Assembly: GCA_945869715.1 (NCBI GenBank)
Contig: CAMBPP010000002.1
Location: forward strand, 1 to 38,694
Source: Bifidobacterium breve
GTDB lineage: Bacteria > Actinomycetota > Acidimicrobiia > Acidimicrobiales > Ilumatobacteraceae
Reading direction: 5' to 3'
DNA length: 38,694 nucleotides
Shown: piece by piece, positions 27,231 to 37,399 of the stretch
Layout: every line of letters begins with the position of its first letter
Numbering within the stretch: position 1 is the first letter of the stretch
Notes under the pieces: model-generated
The model's database searches: none
What the model saw: the letters and a program-made list of their open reading frames with translations, nothing else
Told to the model about the DNA's origin: nothing
Made by a program: the position numbers and the translations under genes

Positions 27231-28325
27231 ATGAAGTTTCGTTGTGAACGAGAACAACTCGCTGAAGCACTCGGTTTAGCTTCACGTATCGCCTCAGGTC
27301 GCGTGGGTGCATTGCCAGCGCTATCTGGTGTGCGTTTACAAGTGAAGGGTGATCAGTTGCATCTCACCTCCACCGACAATGACATGTCATTGCAAGCCAC
27401 ACTTGCAATTGGTGGCGAGAAAGATGGCGTAGCGCTCATCAGTGCAAAATTATTGAACGACATTGTGCGTTCATTGCCCGAAGGAAAAATAACGGTCGAA
27501 GCGCAAGTGGAATCACTCACTGTAAAAAGTGGACGCTCACAATTTACGGTTCCCACTTACAACGCAATGGATTTCCCTAACGTCACACCGTCTACCGGCC
27601 CAGCACTCAGTGTGTCTGCCGGTGAACTTGGAGAAGCGCTTCGCAAAGTGGTTCGCGCTGCAAGCACCGACCAAATGCGTATTGCGCTGACAGGTGTTCT
27701 CATGTCCGGCGAAGACGGCGGTTTCCGTCTTGTTGCCACCGACTCATATCGCTTAGCAGTATGCGATGTGCCCAGCATTGTAGTGAGTTCCGCAACACGC
27801 GTGTTGGTTCCTAGCAAAGCTTTAGGCGAAGTGCAACGGTTGTTGAGCGGGGCGAAAGATGCAAACATTCGCCTCGATGAAAACTCCGTCACCTTTGAAG
27901 TAGACGGCACACAACTCACCACCCGCTTACTAACAAACGAATACCCCACATACAAAACACTTATTCAAGGCACATACCCCAACAACATCACAGTGAACCG
28001 CGAGCAACTTCTCGACGCATTGCGCCGTGCTCGCATTCTTGCCCGCGACCAAGGGCCAGTGCGTTTACACATGAGCACTAATGGTTTGAAAGTAATGGCT
28101 GGCACCAAAGACAATGACGAGTTCGAAGAAGATATCGACGCCGTCTTCTCGGGCGACGAACTCACTATTGCGTTTAACTCGGAATACCTTGCTGCAGGAA
28201 TTGATGCAATTGCCGGCCAAGACGTGATCATCAAAACAAGTGACCCGGCAAAACCTGCTGTGGTGACTGGCGTTGGCGAGCACTCCGAGCAGTATTTGTA
28301 TCTCTTAATGCCACAAAGACTTTAG
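27231..28325 (+). CDS. dnaN: DNA polymerase III beta sliding clamp
   Basis: MKFRCEREQLAEALGLASRIA; LVATDSYRLAV; C-terminal YLYLLMPQRL. Confidence 0.97.
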   Translation: MKFRCEREQLAEALGLASRIASGRVGALPALSGVRLQVKGDQLHLTSTDNDMSLQATLAIGGEKDGVALISAKLLNDIVRSLPEGKITVEAQVESLTVKSGRSQFTVPTYNAMDFPNVTPSTGPALSVSAGELGEALRKVVRAASTDQMRIALTGVLMSGEDGGFRLVATDSYRLAVCDVPSIVVSSATRVLVPSKALGEVQRLLSGAKDANIRLDENSVTFEVDGTQLTTRLLTNEYPTYKTLIQGTYPNNITVNREQLLDALRRARILARDQGPVRLHMSTNGLKVMAGTKDNDEFEEDIDAVFSGDELTIAFNSEYLAAGIDAIAGQDVIIKTSDPAKPAVVTGVGEHSEQYLYLLMPQRL

Positions 28326-28353
28326 AAACCATTAAGCACGAAGTGAGATCTGT

Positions 28354-29475
28354 GTGTTTGTTGAACACTTAACACTCACGAACTTCCGCAACTACGAAGA
28401 GGCCGACGTTTCCTTTACGCATGGAACCACTGCACTGCTCGGTGCAAATGGGCAAGGCAAAACAAGCCTGGCTGAAGCTTTAACGTATTTAGCAACGCTC
28501 GACAGTTTTCGTGGCGTGCCAACGGAAACACTTATTCGCAATGGCGCCGACACCGCGATTTTGAGAGCAATAGTAATACACTCCGACGGGCGTGAATTAT
28601 TAATTGAAGTAGAACTCTCGCGCACTGGCCGCAATAAGGCGCAAGTAAATAAACAACGCCTCGTGCGCAACCGCGACTTATTAGGAGTTTTACGCACAAC
28701 AATTTTTTCGCCAGACGATTTAGCGCTCATAAAAGATGGTCCCAGCGAACGCCGTCGATTCATTGACGACGCTCTTGTTGCTATTACAGTGAAACACGAC
28801 GCAACACGACGCGATGTAGAACGCATAGTGAAACAACGCAATGCATTGCTCAAACAAATTGGGTATCGCTCGTCGGTGTTGCAACTCACCAGCGAACAAG
28901 TGGTAACCCTCGATGTCTGGGACGAAAAATTTGCGATTGCTGGGGGAGCACTTGGCGATGCACGGGCACAACTTGTTGCGCGGCTTCAACCATTAGTAAA
29001 CGAGGCCTACGAACACCTTGCAGGCAAACCCACACCCACCGATGTGGTGTATGAACCCGAGTGGCGCCGCATTGGTTTGGGGTTCGCGCTCAAAGAAACC
29101 CGAGGCGAAGACCTGCGCCGTTCCTCTACAACTGTTGGCCCGCATCGCGACGATATTGAACTGCTCATTAACGGGCTACCCGCTCGCACGCAAGCGTCTC
29201 AAGGCGAACAGCGCACACTTGCCCTCGCTTTACGGTTAGCAACACACCGCCTTGTGACAGAAGAAGTAGGAGCACCACCTGTATTGGTTCTCGACGATGT
29301 GTTGTCGGAATTAGACCCCTCGCGAGCAACCGCCTTACTTCAGCACATGCCCGTTGGGCAGGTCATCATTACGAGTGCTAGTGGCTTGCCACCAGCAGCA
29401 AAACCAGAGCGCATTTTGTACATCACCGCAGGAAAAATTTCTGAAGATCCGGCCACAAACGGAAGCGCAAACTGA
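28354..29475 (+). CDS. recF: DNA replication/repair protein RecF
   Basis: LTLTNFRNYEEADVSF; ALLGANGQGKTSLAEALTYLA; TVGPHRDDIELLING; SQGEQRTLALALRLA; VLVLDDVLSELD. Confidence 0.96.
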   Translation: MFVEHLTLTNFRNYEEADVSFTHGTTALLGANGQGKTSLAEALTYLATLDSFRGVPTETLIRNGADTAILRAIVIHSDGRELLIEVELSRTGRNKAQVNKQRLVRNRDLLGVLRTTIFSPDDLALIKDGPSERRRFIDDALVAITVKHDATRRDVERIVKQRNALLKQIGYRSSVLQLTSEQVVTLDVWDEKFAIAGGALGDARAQLVARLQPLVNEAYEHLAGKPTPTDVVYEPEWRRIGLGFALKETRGEDLRRSSTTVGPHRDDIELLINGLPARTQASQGEQRTLALALRLATHRLVTEEVGAPPVLVLDDVLSELDPSRATALLQHMPVGQVIITSASGLPPAAKPERILYITAGKISEDPATNGSAN

Positions 29476-29786
29476 TGTCGCAGCGACCACCAGAAGAACC
29501 AACTTCACTCATCGACTCCATGCGGTCTGTATTAAAGCGTCTCAAAATGGACGATGGCGACTCGGTGGGCAGCGTCTTTCAATCGTGGGATGCAGTTGTT
29601 GGCCCCGACATTGCAGAGCACATTCAGCCAGTGAAACTAGACAGCGGAGTATTAATAGTTGATGCAACCGACGCAGGGTGGGCAACACAGTTTCGTTTCT
29701 TGGAAGCTGACGTGAAACAACGATTTTTTGAACACACAGGTTCACGTATTGACAGCATTGTGGTGCGTCAAAAACGGCGTCGTTAG
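29475..29786 (+). CDS. DUF721 family protein
   Basis: Starts in TGATG overlap with recF; VGSVFQSWDAVVGPDIAEHIQPVKLDSGVLIVDATDAGWATQFRFLEADV. Confidence 0.88.
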   Translation: MSQRPPEEPTSLIDSMRSVLKRLKMDDGDSVGSVFQSWDAVVGPDIAEHIQPVKLDSGVLIVDATDAGWATQFRFLEADVKQRFFEHTGSRIDSIVVRQKRRR

Positions 29787-29997
29787 CAGTGCGCGACAAG
29801 TTGTTCAGTGTAGGTATAACAGATCTGTGTGAGTAAAATTGGTACACTAAGACACGTATTTCGACATGACTTTTTACTCTTTCGCTTCCTTTTTTATGTC
29901 CTTGGTGTCACTACTTCTTCACACACTCAGACATAGGTGGCCTGTCATGTCACGTGGCACTTTGTTTCCTATTCATTCACTACATCGAGGTTGATCC

Positions 29998-31971
29998 GTG
30001 TCCAGCACAGAAAAGAAAAGTTCGGCAAAAAAGCCCACTGCTGACTACGGCGCAAAAGACATTCAGGTCTTAGAAGGTCTCGACCCAGTCCGTAAGCGCC
30101 CTGGTATGTACATCGGGTCCACGGGTCTAGCTGGCTTGCACCACCTCATTTGGGAAGTGGTCGACAACTCGGTCGACGAGGCAATGGCTGGGTTCTGTAC
30201 CCGCATCGACGTCATCATCCAGGCCGACGGCGGATGCCGGGTGGAAGACAACGGTCGCGGTATTCCCGTGGACCCTTATCCATCGGGTCCACATAAAGGG
30301 AAAAGCGCTGCAGAAGTAGTGCTCACCGTGTTGCACGCTGGCGGCAAGTTTGGCGGCGAGGGCTACAAAGTGTCGGGCGGTCTCCACGGTGTGGGTGTGA
30401 GCGTTGTAAACGCCTTGTCCACCAGATTGTTGCTCGAAATCGACCGCGGCGGCGACCGGTATGAGCTTGAATTCGTAGACGGCGGAAAAATGAAGGGCAA
30501 GCTCCAAAAAGTGGGCGCTTCTCCTGCCAAAGGGCGAGCCAATGGCACGAGCGTTACCTTTTATCCAGACCCCATCATTTTCGCTGCCGAAGGAACAGAG
30601 TTTGTGGCGCGCACCGTTATGGAGCGCTTGCAAACAATGGCTTTTTTGAATAAGGGCCTTGAAGTGGTCTTTAGCGATGAACGTGCCGATAAGGCACAAA
30701 AAGTCGTGTTCCAATACAAGGGTGGCATTGTCGACTTCGTTAAACACTTGAATGCGTCTAAAGAAGCTCTTTTCAGCAAGGTTGCGCACTTTGAAGTGGA
30801 AGATGAAGAAGAAGGCATGCAAGCCGATGTTGCGATGCAGTGGAACACTGGCTATTACGAAGGTATTCACGGTTACGCCAACGGTATTTCCACCACAGAA
30901 GGCGGCATGCACGTTGAGGGGTTCAAAACCGCGCTCACCTCGGTGCTCAATAAATATGCACGCGACAAGGGCATCTTGAAAGAAAAAGAAGAAAACCTTT
31001 TGGGTGAAGATATTCGCGAAGGAATGACGGCCATCATTGCGGTGAAACTGCGCGAGCCACAGTTTGAAGGTCAGACCAAAGCAAAACTCGGCAACGTTCC
31101 CATGCGTTCATTTGTTCAAAAGGCAACAAACAAAGCCCTTGCTGAATGGCTCGACGAGAACCCAGCCGAATCGAACAAGGTTGTGAAAAAAGCAATTTCC
31201 GCAGCCCAGGCCCGCCTCGCTGCAAAAAATGCACGCAACGCAGTACGACGTAAAACCGCACTTGCTGGTGCAGGTATGCCCGACAAATTGAAAGACTGCT
31301 CAAGTGGTAGCCCCGCCGAAAGCGAACTCTTCATTGTGGAAGGCGACAGCGCTGGTGGTACAGCAGTAGACGCACGCGACCCACGCGTACAAGCAATCTT
31401 GCCTATCCGCGGAAAAATCTTGAACGTCGAGCGTTCACGACTCGACAAGATGTTGAAGAACAACGAAATTCAAGCGCTCATCACCGCTATTGGTGGCGGC
31501 GTAGGCGATGAGTTCGATGCATCAAAAGCGCGCTATCACAAAATTATTGCTCTTGCCGACGCCGACGTTGATGGCAGCCACATTCGCACGTTGCTTCTCA
31601 CGTTCTTCTATCGCCAAATGAAACCAATGGTCGAAGCTGGCTTTGTGTACATCGCACAACCACCACTGTTCTCTACTGAAATTGGTAAAGAGAAAATTTA
31701 TTTGAAAGACGAAGTAGCTAAAGCTGCCTTCCTCGCAGACAAACCTAATCACAAAAAAGAATTTCAGCGTTTGAAGGGTCTTGGCGAAATGGACTGGCAA
31801 GAATTGCGCTCCACCACCATGGACCCAATGACACGCACACTTTTGCAAGTGACAGTTGAAGAAGCTGCCATTGCTGACGACGTCATGAGCGTGTTAATGG
31901 GTGACGACGTGGAAAGTCGCAAGAACTTCATTGTTGCCAACGCCCGCGACGTACGAAATCTCGACTTCTAA
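29998..31971 (+). CDS. gyrB: DNA gyrase subunit B
   Basis: IQVLEGLDPVRKRPGMYIGSTG; VVDNSVDEAMAG; VSGGLHGVGVSVVNAL; LFIVEGDSAGG. GTG start. Confidence 0.98.
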   Translation: MSSTEKKSSAKKPTADYGAKDIQVLEGLDPVRKRPGMYIGSTGLAGLHHLIWEVVDNSVDEAMAGFCTRIDVIIQADGGCRVEDNGRGIPVDPYPSGPHKGKSAAEVVLTVLHAGGKFGGEGYKVSGGLHGVGVSVVNALSTRLLLEIDRGGDRYELEFVDGGKMKGKLQKVGASPAKGRANGTSVTFYPDPIIFAAEGTEFVARTVMERLQTMAFLNKGLEVVFSDERADKAQKVVFQYKGGIVDFVKHLNASKEALFSKVAHFEVEDEEEGMQADVAMQWNTGYYEGIHGYANGISTTEGGMHVEGFKTALTSVLNKYARDKGILKEKEENLLGEDIREGMTAIIAVKLREPQFEGQTKAKLGNVPMRSFVQKATNKALAEWLDENPAESNKVVKKAISAAQARLAAKNARNAVRRKTALAGAGMPDKLKDCSSGSPAESELFIVEGDSAGGTAVDARDPRVQAILPIRGKILNVERSRLDKMLKNNEIQALITAIGGGVGDEFDASKARYHKIIALADADVDGSHIRTLLLTFFYRQMKPMVEAGFVYIAQPPLFSTEIGKEKIYLKDEVAKAAFLADKPNHKKEFQRLKGLGEMDWQELRSTTMDPMTRTLLQVTVEEAAIADDVMSVLMGDDVESRKNFIVANARDVRNLDF

Positions 31972-31999
31972 AAATGTTTTCTAGTAAAAGGCTTCTCTC

Positions 32000-34447
32000 A
32001 TGACCAACGTACCTCTCGAACCACCAGACTCCATCCAGCCCGTTCCGTTGCAAGACGAAATGGAAAGGTCGTTCCTCGACTACGCCATGTCGGTCATCAT
32101 GTCGCGCGCGTTACCCGACGTGCGTGACGGCTTAAAGCCTGTACACCGCCGCATTATTTGGGACATGGACCAACAGGGCTTTCGTCCCGACCGCCCATTC
32201 GTGAAATGTGCACGCGTTACCGGCGACACCATGGCGCGTTATCACCCACACGGTGACGGTGCTATTTACGACGCTTTGGTACGTATGGCCCAGCCGTTCT
32301 CGTTGCGCCACCCACTCATCGACTTCCACGGCAACTACGGCTCGCCCGACTTTGGTCCTGCCGCAAGTCGTTACACAGAAGCACGTTTGCATTCACTAGC
32401 AATGTTGCTCTTGGCCGACATCGACGAAAACACCGTCGACATGATTGCCAACTACGACGGAACCACCGAAGAGCCAACTGTTCTTCCGGCACGCTTTCCG
32501 AACTTGTTAGTTAACGGAAGCCAAGGCATTGCTGTTGGAATGGCCACAAGCATTCCTCCACACAACATGGGCGAAGTAATTGATGCAACGCTTGCACTTA
32601 TTGCAAACCCCGAGGCATCGGTTGACGACCTCATGAAGCACGTGAAAGGTCCCGACTTCCCAACAGGCGGAGTCATTCTTGGACGCTCGGGTATTTTCGA
32701 CGCGTGTCGTACGGGCCGTGGCAGCATCAAGGTGCGGGCCAAAGCAAGTATTGAAGAAGGCCGCCGTGGCCAAATGCAAATTCTTGTTACGGAACTTCCA
32801 TACCAAACAAGCTGTTCAGCAGTAGCAGGACGCATTCAAGAACTGGTCGACTCGGGAAACCTCGACGGTATTGCCGACGTGAACGACAACTCATCTGGCG
32901 GCAAGACCGAACTCATCATTACGTTGAAGCGCGATGCAAATGCAAACGTTGTGTTGAACAACCTTTACAAGCTCACACAACTTCAAACAAGTTTCCCCGT
33001 GAACATGGTTGCTTTGGTCGATGGCGTACCGCGCACCATCAACTTGAAAAATGCCCTTGAGGGTTACATTGCTCACCAAATTGATGTCATCACTCGTCGC
33101 TCGCAGTTTCGGCTCGACAAAGCCCGCGACCGTCAACACATTTTGGAAGGCCGCTTAAAGGCACTCGATGTTATTGATGCAATTATCAAACTCATTCGCA
33201 ATAGTGATGATGCAGGTAGTGCCAAAGAAGCATTAATGGCGAAGCCGTACGAGTTCTCTGAACGTCAGGCCATTGACATTCTTGATATGCAGTTGCGCCA
33301 ACTCACCAAGTTGTCGCGCATTGATATTGAGAAAGAAATGGAAGAACTGAACGCACGCATTAAAGAACTTGAAGAAATTCTCAATAACCCAGTGGTGTTG
33401 CGCGCATTGATTTCTAAAGAACTCAGCGAAGTAAAAGCAAAATTTGCTACACCACGCGTGTGCCAAATTATTGCTGACACCGGCGAAATGGGCATTGAAG
33501 ATCTTGTTGACGACAAAGAGTTGGTCATCGTTATGACCAATGCCCAGTACGTTAAAGCAGTTCCTGCATCGTCGTTCCGCACTCAAAGCCGCGGTGGCCG
33601 TGGTGTTGCTGGCGCGAAGATGAAAACTGACGACATTGTCAAGCACGTCATCTTTACAACGTCGCATGCGTATCTCTTGTTCTTCTCAAACAGGGGGCGT
33701 GTGTATCGATTGCGAGCAGTCGATATTCCAGAACGTGAGCGCACGGCAAAGGGCATTCCTATTGTCAACTTGTTGCCACTGCAACCAGGCGAAAACATTC
33801 AAGCCATCATCGACACACGCGAGTTCCCAGGCGAACGCAACTTGTTCTTCGCTACCAAGCAAGGCCAAGTAAAAAAGACAGCGTTCAACGAATACGACTC
33901 GGGTCGTCGCGACGGGCTCATTGCACTCAACTTGCGCCCACACGACGAACTCGTGCGCGTTATTGAAACGTCTGGCACCGACGATATCTTCATGGTGGCC
34001 CGCAGTGGTCAAACTATTCGTTTCAGCGAAGAAGATGTTCGCCCAATGGGTCGAGCAGCAGCTGGTGTACGCGGTATGAAACTCAAAGCCGATGACGAAG
34101 TGGTGTCGTGCGACCTTGCACGCGATGACGCAGCCATTCTTATTGTCACCGACTCGGGTTATGGCAAGCGCACACAAATTGACAAGTTCAATACGCAAGG
34201 CCGTGGTGGTCAAGGCGTTATTGGCATCAAACTCACCAGCAAAAAAGGCCACGTTGCCGCTGCGTTCATGGTGGGCATCGACGACGACATCGTTGCGGTG
34301 TCTTCAGGCGGCGTCACCATTCGCATGGCAGTGAAAGAAATTTCAAGCCAGGGTCGCGAAGCAACGGGTGTGCGTGTGATGAGCCTCGATGAAGGCCAAA
34401 GCGTGGCTTCGGTTGCACTCATTTTGGCAACTGACGACGAAGAGTAA
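32000..34447 (+). CDS. gyrA: DNA gyrase subunit A
   Basis: RALPDVRDGLKPVHRRI; YHPHGDGAIYDALVRMAQPFSLRHPLIDFHGNYGSPDFGPAASRYTEARL; C-terminal GyrA repeats. Confidence 0.98.
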   Translation: MTNVPLEPPDSIQPVPLQDEMERSFLDYAMSVIMSRALPDVRDGLKPVHRRIIWDMDQQGFRPDRPFVKCARVTGDTMARYHPHGDGAIYDALVRMAQPFSLRHPLIDFHGNYGSPDFGPAASRYTEARLHSLAMLLLADIDENTVDMIANYDGTTEEPTVLPARFPNLLVNGSQGIAVGMATSIPPHNMGEVIDATLALIANPEASVDDLMKHVKGPDFPTGGVILGRSGIFDACRTGRGSIKVRAKASIEEGRRGQMQILVTELPYQTSCSAVAGRIQELVDSGNLDGIADVNDNSSGGKTELIITLKRDANANVVLNNLYKLTQLQTSFPVNMVALVDGVPRTINLKNALEGYIAHQIDVITRRSQFRLDKARDRQHILEGRLKALDVIDAIIKLIRNSDDAGSAKEALMAKPYEFSERQAIDILDMQLRQLTKLSRIDIEKEMEELNARIKELEEILNNPVVLRALISKELSEVKAKFATPRVCQIIADTGEMGIEDLVDDKELVIVMTNAQYVKAVPASSFRTQSRGGRGVAGAKMKTDDIVKHVIFTTSHAYLLFFSNRGRVYRLRAVDIPERERTAKGIPIVNLLPLQPGENIQAIIDTREFPGERNLFFATKQGQVKKTAFNEYDSGRRDGLIALNLRPHDELVRVIETSGTDDIFMVARSGQTIRFSEEDVRPMGRAAAGVRGMKLKADDEVVSCDLARDDAAILIVTDSGYGKRTQIDKFNTQGRGGQGVIGIKLTSKKGHVAAAFMVGIDDDIVAVSSGGVTIRMAVKEISSQGREATGVRVMSLDEGQSVASVALILATDDEE

Positions 34448-34455
34448 AACCCTTC

Positions 34456-34737
34456 GTGTTCAGTGTGCTCACCTGTGGCGTTCTTGTTGCTATGGTGCTC
34501 AACGTGTTGGGTACGCACGGCGCACAAACCATTGAACGCACGCGGGCCCATATTGCAGCCGATGCTGCGGCTCTTGCCGCAGTGAGTTTGGGTGAAGAGG
34601 GTGCTGCGCATTTAGCAACGGCAAACGGCGCCGACCTCATTTCCTTTCGTCGTCTTGGCCCGCTTCTGCAATCAGTCGAGGTGTGGGTGCAATACGGGCG
34701 TGAACGAGCCGTGAGTTATGCAAGTGAGGCGCGATAG
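34456..34737 (+). CDS. TadE/Rv3654c-like small single-TM protein
   Basis: GTG start; hydrophobic N-terminus then HIAADAAALAAVSLGEEGA, as in Tad-like/Rv3654c-type proteins. Confidence 0.5.
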   Translation: MFSVLTCGVLVAMVLNVLGTHGAQTIERTRAHIAADAAALAAVSLGEEGAAHLATANGADLISFRRLGPLLQSVEVWVQYGRERAVSYASEAR

Positions 34738-34754
34738 CGCCATAGACTGATCAC

Positions 34755-35183
34755 GTGGCTCGTCGTTCGCTCGAAAAATCTCTCACCCCAGCACCCCGCG
34801 TGCGCCGGGTAAGCCGTGTGGTGCGCGACATCGACCCATGGAGTGTTTTCAAAGTCACCCTTGTTTTCCACTTTGCGTTGTACGTAATGGTCCTCATTTC
34901 AAGCATTTTGATCTGGAACGTGGCCAACGCAACGGGCACCGTCGACAACGTGGAGCGCTTTATGGAGTCCTTCGGATGGGAGACTTTTCGCTTCGATGGT
35001 GGTCAAATCTTCCATAATTTGTGGATCTTGGGCTTATTTCTGGTCTTTTTACTTACCGGTCTTGCCGTGGTGGTGGCGGCAGTTTTCAACCTCATTGCCG
35101 ACTTGGTGGGGGGAGTGCGGGTTTCTGTCTTAGAAGAAGAAGTCGTGCAGCGTGTGGTTGAGGGAAACCCCCTCGACCGTTAG
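34755..35183 (+). CDS. DUF3566 transmembrane protein
   Basis: VRRVSRVVRDIDPWSVFKVTLVFHFALYVMVLISSILIWNVA...; typical position after gyrA in actinobacteria. Confidence 0.8.
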   Translation: MARRSLEKSLTPAPRVRRVSRVVRDIDPWSVFKVTLVFHFALYVMVLISSILIWNVANATGTVDNVERFMESFGWETFRFDGGQIFHNLWILGLFLVFLLTGLAVVVAAVFNLIADLVGGVRVSVLEEEVVQRVVEGNPLDR

Positions 35184-35205
35184 GCTTCACCACCTGCATA
35201 CGTGC

Positions 35206-35282
35206 GGGGCTATAGCTCAGTCGGTTAGAGCGCATCCCTGATAAGGATGAGGTCGCAAGTTCGATTCTTGCTAGCCCCACCA
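35206..35282 (+). tRNA. tRNA-Ile (anticodon GAU), CCA encoded
   Basis: GGGGCTA/TAGCCCC acceptor stem, CATCC-CTGATAA-GGATG anticodon arm, GCAAG-TTCGATT-CTTGC T arm, ACCA end. Confidence 0.97.
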
Positions 35283-35413
35283 TGAAACTTTTCCGCCGTG
35301 CACTTCTCGCCCTGGGCGTAGCAGTGGGCATGGCAACCGCTTTGCGCTTCAAAGGCAAAGGCGATGTGCCGCCCCAACAAGGCGGCTGGCGTGACATCAC
35401 CCCCAACAAGTAG
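35282..35413 (+). CDS. Small 43-aa protein, possible divergent DLW-39-like
   Basis: MKLFRRALLALGVAVGMATALRFKGKGDVPPQQGGWRDITPNK*; basic N-terminus, hydrophobic helix. Absent from the ORF track because of length. Confidence 0.5.
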   Translation: MKLFRRALLALGVAVGMATALRFKGKGDVPPQQGGWRDITPNK

Positions 35414-35455
35414 CACGCATTTCGTGGCGCACATCACCCCATAGGATCAGCGAAG

Positions 35456-36391
35456 ATGATTGTTGTAGTGGGAACCGGCATTGTTGGCACACATGTGGCC
35501 GAGCTTTTGCGTCAGCGCGGGCATGAAGTGCGTTCGGTGTCTCACAACACCATCAACGAAGTAAGCCCCGAGGAAACCGAAGTAGTGGTTTTAGCCCACG
35601 CCGGTCACCACGAGCGGGTGGCACGCAGATTTCTTCAGCATGGTTGTTCAGTGGTGTCGGTGGGCGACGACTCAAAAGACGTGCTGGCGTTGCTCGACCT
35701 TCAAAGTGATGCGCTCAGCGCCGGGCGCACGTTGATAGTGGGCGCAGCATGTTCCCCAGGTTTGTCGGGGTTGCTCGTGCATTATCTTGGGGCAAAATTT
35801 GATGAGTACGACGAAATTCATGTTGCTGTACATGGCACCGCTGGCCCGCAATGCGCGCACCAACACCATCGTGTTTTGTCGGGAACCGCACTGGGGTGGC
35901 ATGACGATGAGTGGCTCAAACGGCCAGCGGGAAGTGGCCGCGAGTTGTGTTGGTTTCCTGAACCCATTGGCTCGCGCGACTGTTACCGTGCCGACTTGGC
36001 CGATGCGTTGTTGTTGAAGCACAGTTTTTCTCATGCGAATCGCATTAGTGCACGCGTATCGGCAACGCGCCGCGACCGTATTTTGGGCAGGTTGCCCATG
36101 CTCATTCCACCACATATTGAAGGCGACATGGGCGCAGTACGCGTAGAACTACGCGGAGTAAAAAATGGCCAACGTACTGTGGAAATTGCAGGCGCAGCAC
36201 ACCCAATGGGTCATATTGCTGGCGCAGTTGCTGCTGCAACCGCACATGAAATTGCCAAACACGCCGGAACCGATGCTGCTTTTGCGCCAGGCGTTTTCGG
36301 TTTGGGTGCCGAAGAATTACCAAACGCAGCCATCTTTGAAACTGTTATAAATTCCGGCGTGCGCGTACAACAGTTTTACGGCGTGCACTAA
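35456..36391 (+). CDS. NAD(P)-binding Rossmann protein, saccharopine dehydrogenase-like
   Basis: MIVVVGTGIVGTHVAELLRQRGHEV dinucleotide-binding motif; IVGAACSPGLSGLLVHYLG. Confidence 0.6.
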   Translation: MIVVVGTGIVGTHVAELLRQRGHEVRSVSHNTINEVSPEETEVVVLAHAGHHERVARRFLQHGCSVVSVGDDSKDVLALLDLQSDALSAGRTLIVGAACSPGLSGLLVHYLGAKFDEYDEIHVAVHGTAGPQCAHQHHRVLSGTALGWHDDEWLKRPAGSGRELCWFPEPIGSRDCYRADLADALLLKHSFSHANRISARVSATRRDRILGRLPMLIPPHIEGDMGAVRVELRGVKNGQRTVEIAGAAHPMGHIAGAVAAATAHEIAKHAGTDAAFAPGVFGLGAEELPNAAIFETVINSGVRVQQFYGVH

Positions 36392-36402
36392 AACGAGCAA
36401 CT

Positions 36403-36864
36403 ATGGCGCAGCATTCTCATACACATGTCATTGATGAAGACATGGAAACTGAAATCGCTCTTCGATTACGAAAAGCAGATCAACGGTTCACCCCTGCGCG
36501 CCGGGCGCTTGTTGCAGCGCTTGTTGCAGCAAAAGGGCCAATGGCCATTGCCGACATTTTGTTGGTGACCGAAAAGATGCCGCAGAGTTCGGTGTATCGC
36601 AATCTCACTGTGCTGGAAAGCGTGGGCGTGGTATCGCGCCTCATGAGCAACGATGAATACGGGCGTTTCGAGTTATCGGAAAATCTCATTGGCCATCACC
36701 ATCATCTCATTTGTCAACAGTGTGGGGCCATGAGCGACTTCAACATTCCACACGATATGGAACAACAACTCGACAGCACATTGGCGCAACTCGCTTCAGC
36801 AAACGGATTCACTCTTGAGCACCATCGCTTAGACATCGTCGGAAAGTGCAGTTCGTGCAAATGA
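36403..36864 (+). CDS. Fur-family metalloregulator
   Basis: QRFTPARRALVAALVAAKGPMAIADILLVTEKMPQSSVYRNLTVLESVGVV; GHHHHLICQQCGAMSDF; KCSSC. Confidence 0.88.
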   Translation: MAQHSHTHVIDEDMETEIALRLRKADQRFTPARRALVAALVAAKGPMAIADILLVTEKMPQSSVYRNLTVLESVGVVSRLMSNDEYGRFELSENLIGHHHHLICQQCGAMSDFNIPHDMEQQLDSTLAQLASANGFTLEHHRLDIVGKCSSCK

Positions 36865-36895
36865 AAAAAATATCGGAACCCGCGAGCGGTTCGAG

Positions 36896-37399
36896 CTACT
36901 CGGGCTGCGGTGCAACTTGTGGAGCAACACGCTCAGTAAGTTCGCCTACTGAGTCGACAAGTTTTTCTAAGTGGTCGCGCAATTCATCCATGGTGACCAT
37001 GTCAGCTAGCGCTAAACGCACAGCAGCAAGTTCACGGGCAAGAAACTCGGTATCGGCCTGTGTGCGTGATGCAACGGAACGGTCAACTTCTGCTTGCTGA
37101 CGGTCGCGATCTTCTTGGCGATTTTGTGCGAGCAAAATGAGTGGTGCTGCATACGCGGCCTGCAATGACAATGCCAGGGTGAGCACACCAAATGGGTTGG
37201 GGTCAAAGTGCCAATTGTCTGGAGTAACAACGTTCCATACAAGCCATGCAACGCACAAGAAACTCTGGAACAACAAAAAGCGAGCGGTGCCTAAAGTGCG
37301 CGCAATAGATTCTGAAAATTGACCGAATGCATCGGGCTCGTAATGCACACCAACGCGGCGCCTTTGACGTGGCAGTGAAATATCTTCGCGACGTTTCAT
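36896..37399 (-). CDS. DUF1003 membrane protein
   Basis: FLLFQSFLCVAWLVWNV...DPNPFGVLTLALSLQAAYAAPLILLAQNRQEDRDR is a typical DUF1003 pattern. Confidence 0.85.
   Translation of the reverse strand: MKRREDISLPRQRRRVGVHYEPDAFGQFSESIARTLGTARFLLFQSFLCVAWLVWNVVTPDNWHFDPNPFGVLTLALSLQAAYAAPLILLAQNRQEDRDRQQAEVDRSVASRTQADTEFLARELAAVRLALADMVTMDELRDHLEKLVDSVGELTERVAPQVAPQPE

Noticed and set aside
29787-29997. Possible riboswitch or further DnaA cluster upstream of gyrB
   Set aside because: I found only a 10-bp palindrome ACAGATCTGT (29819-29828) and weak -10-like TATAAC/TACACT motifs; not enough to call.
30127-30912. 261-aa minus-strand ORF opposite gyrB
   Set aside because: Fully antisense to a well-recognised gyrB frame; no motif, composition artefact.
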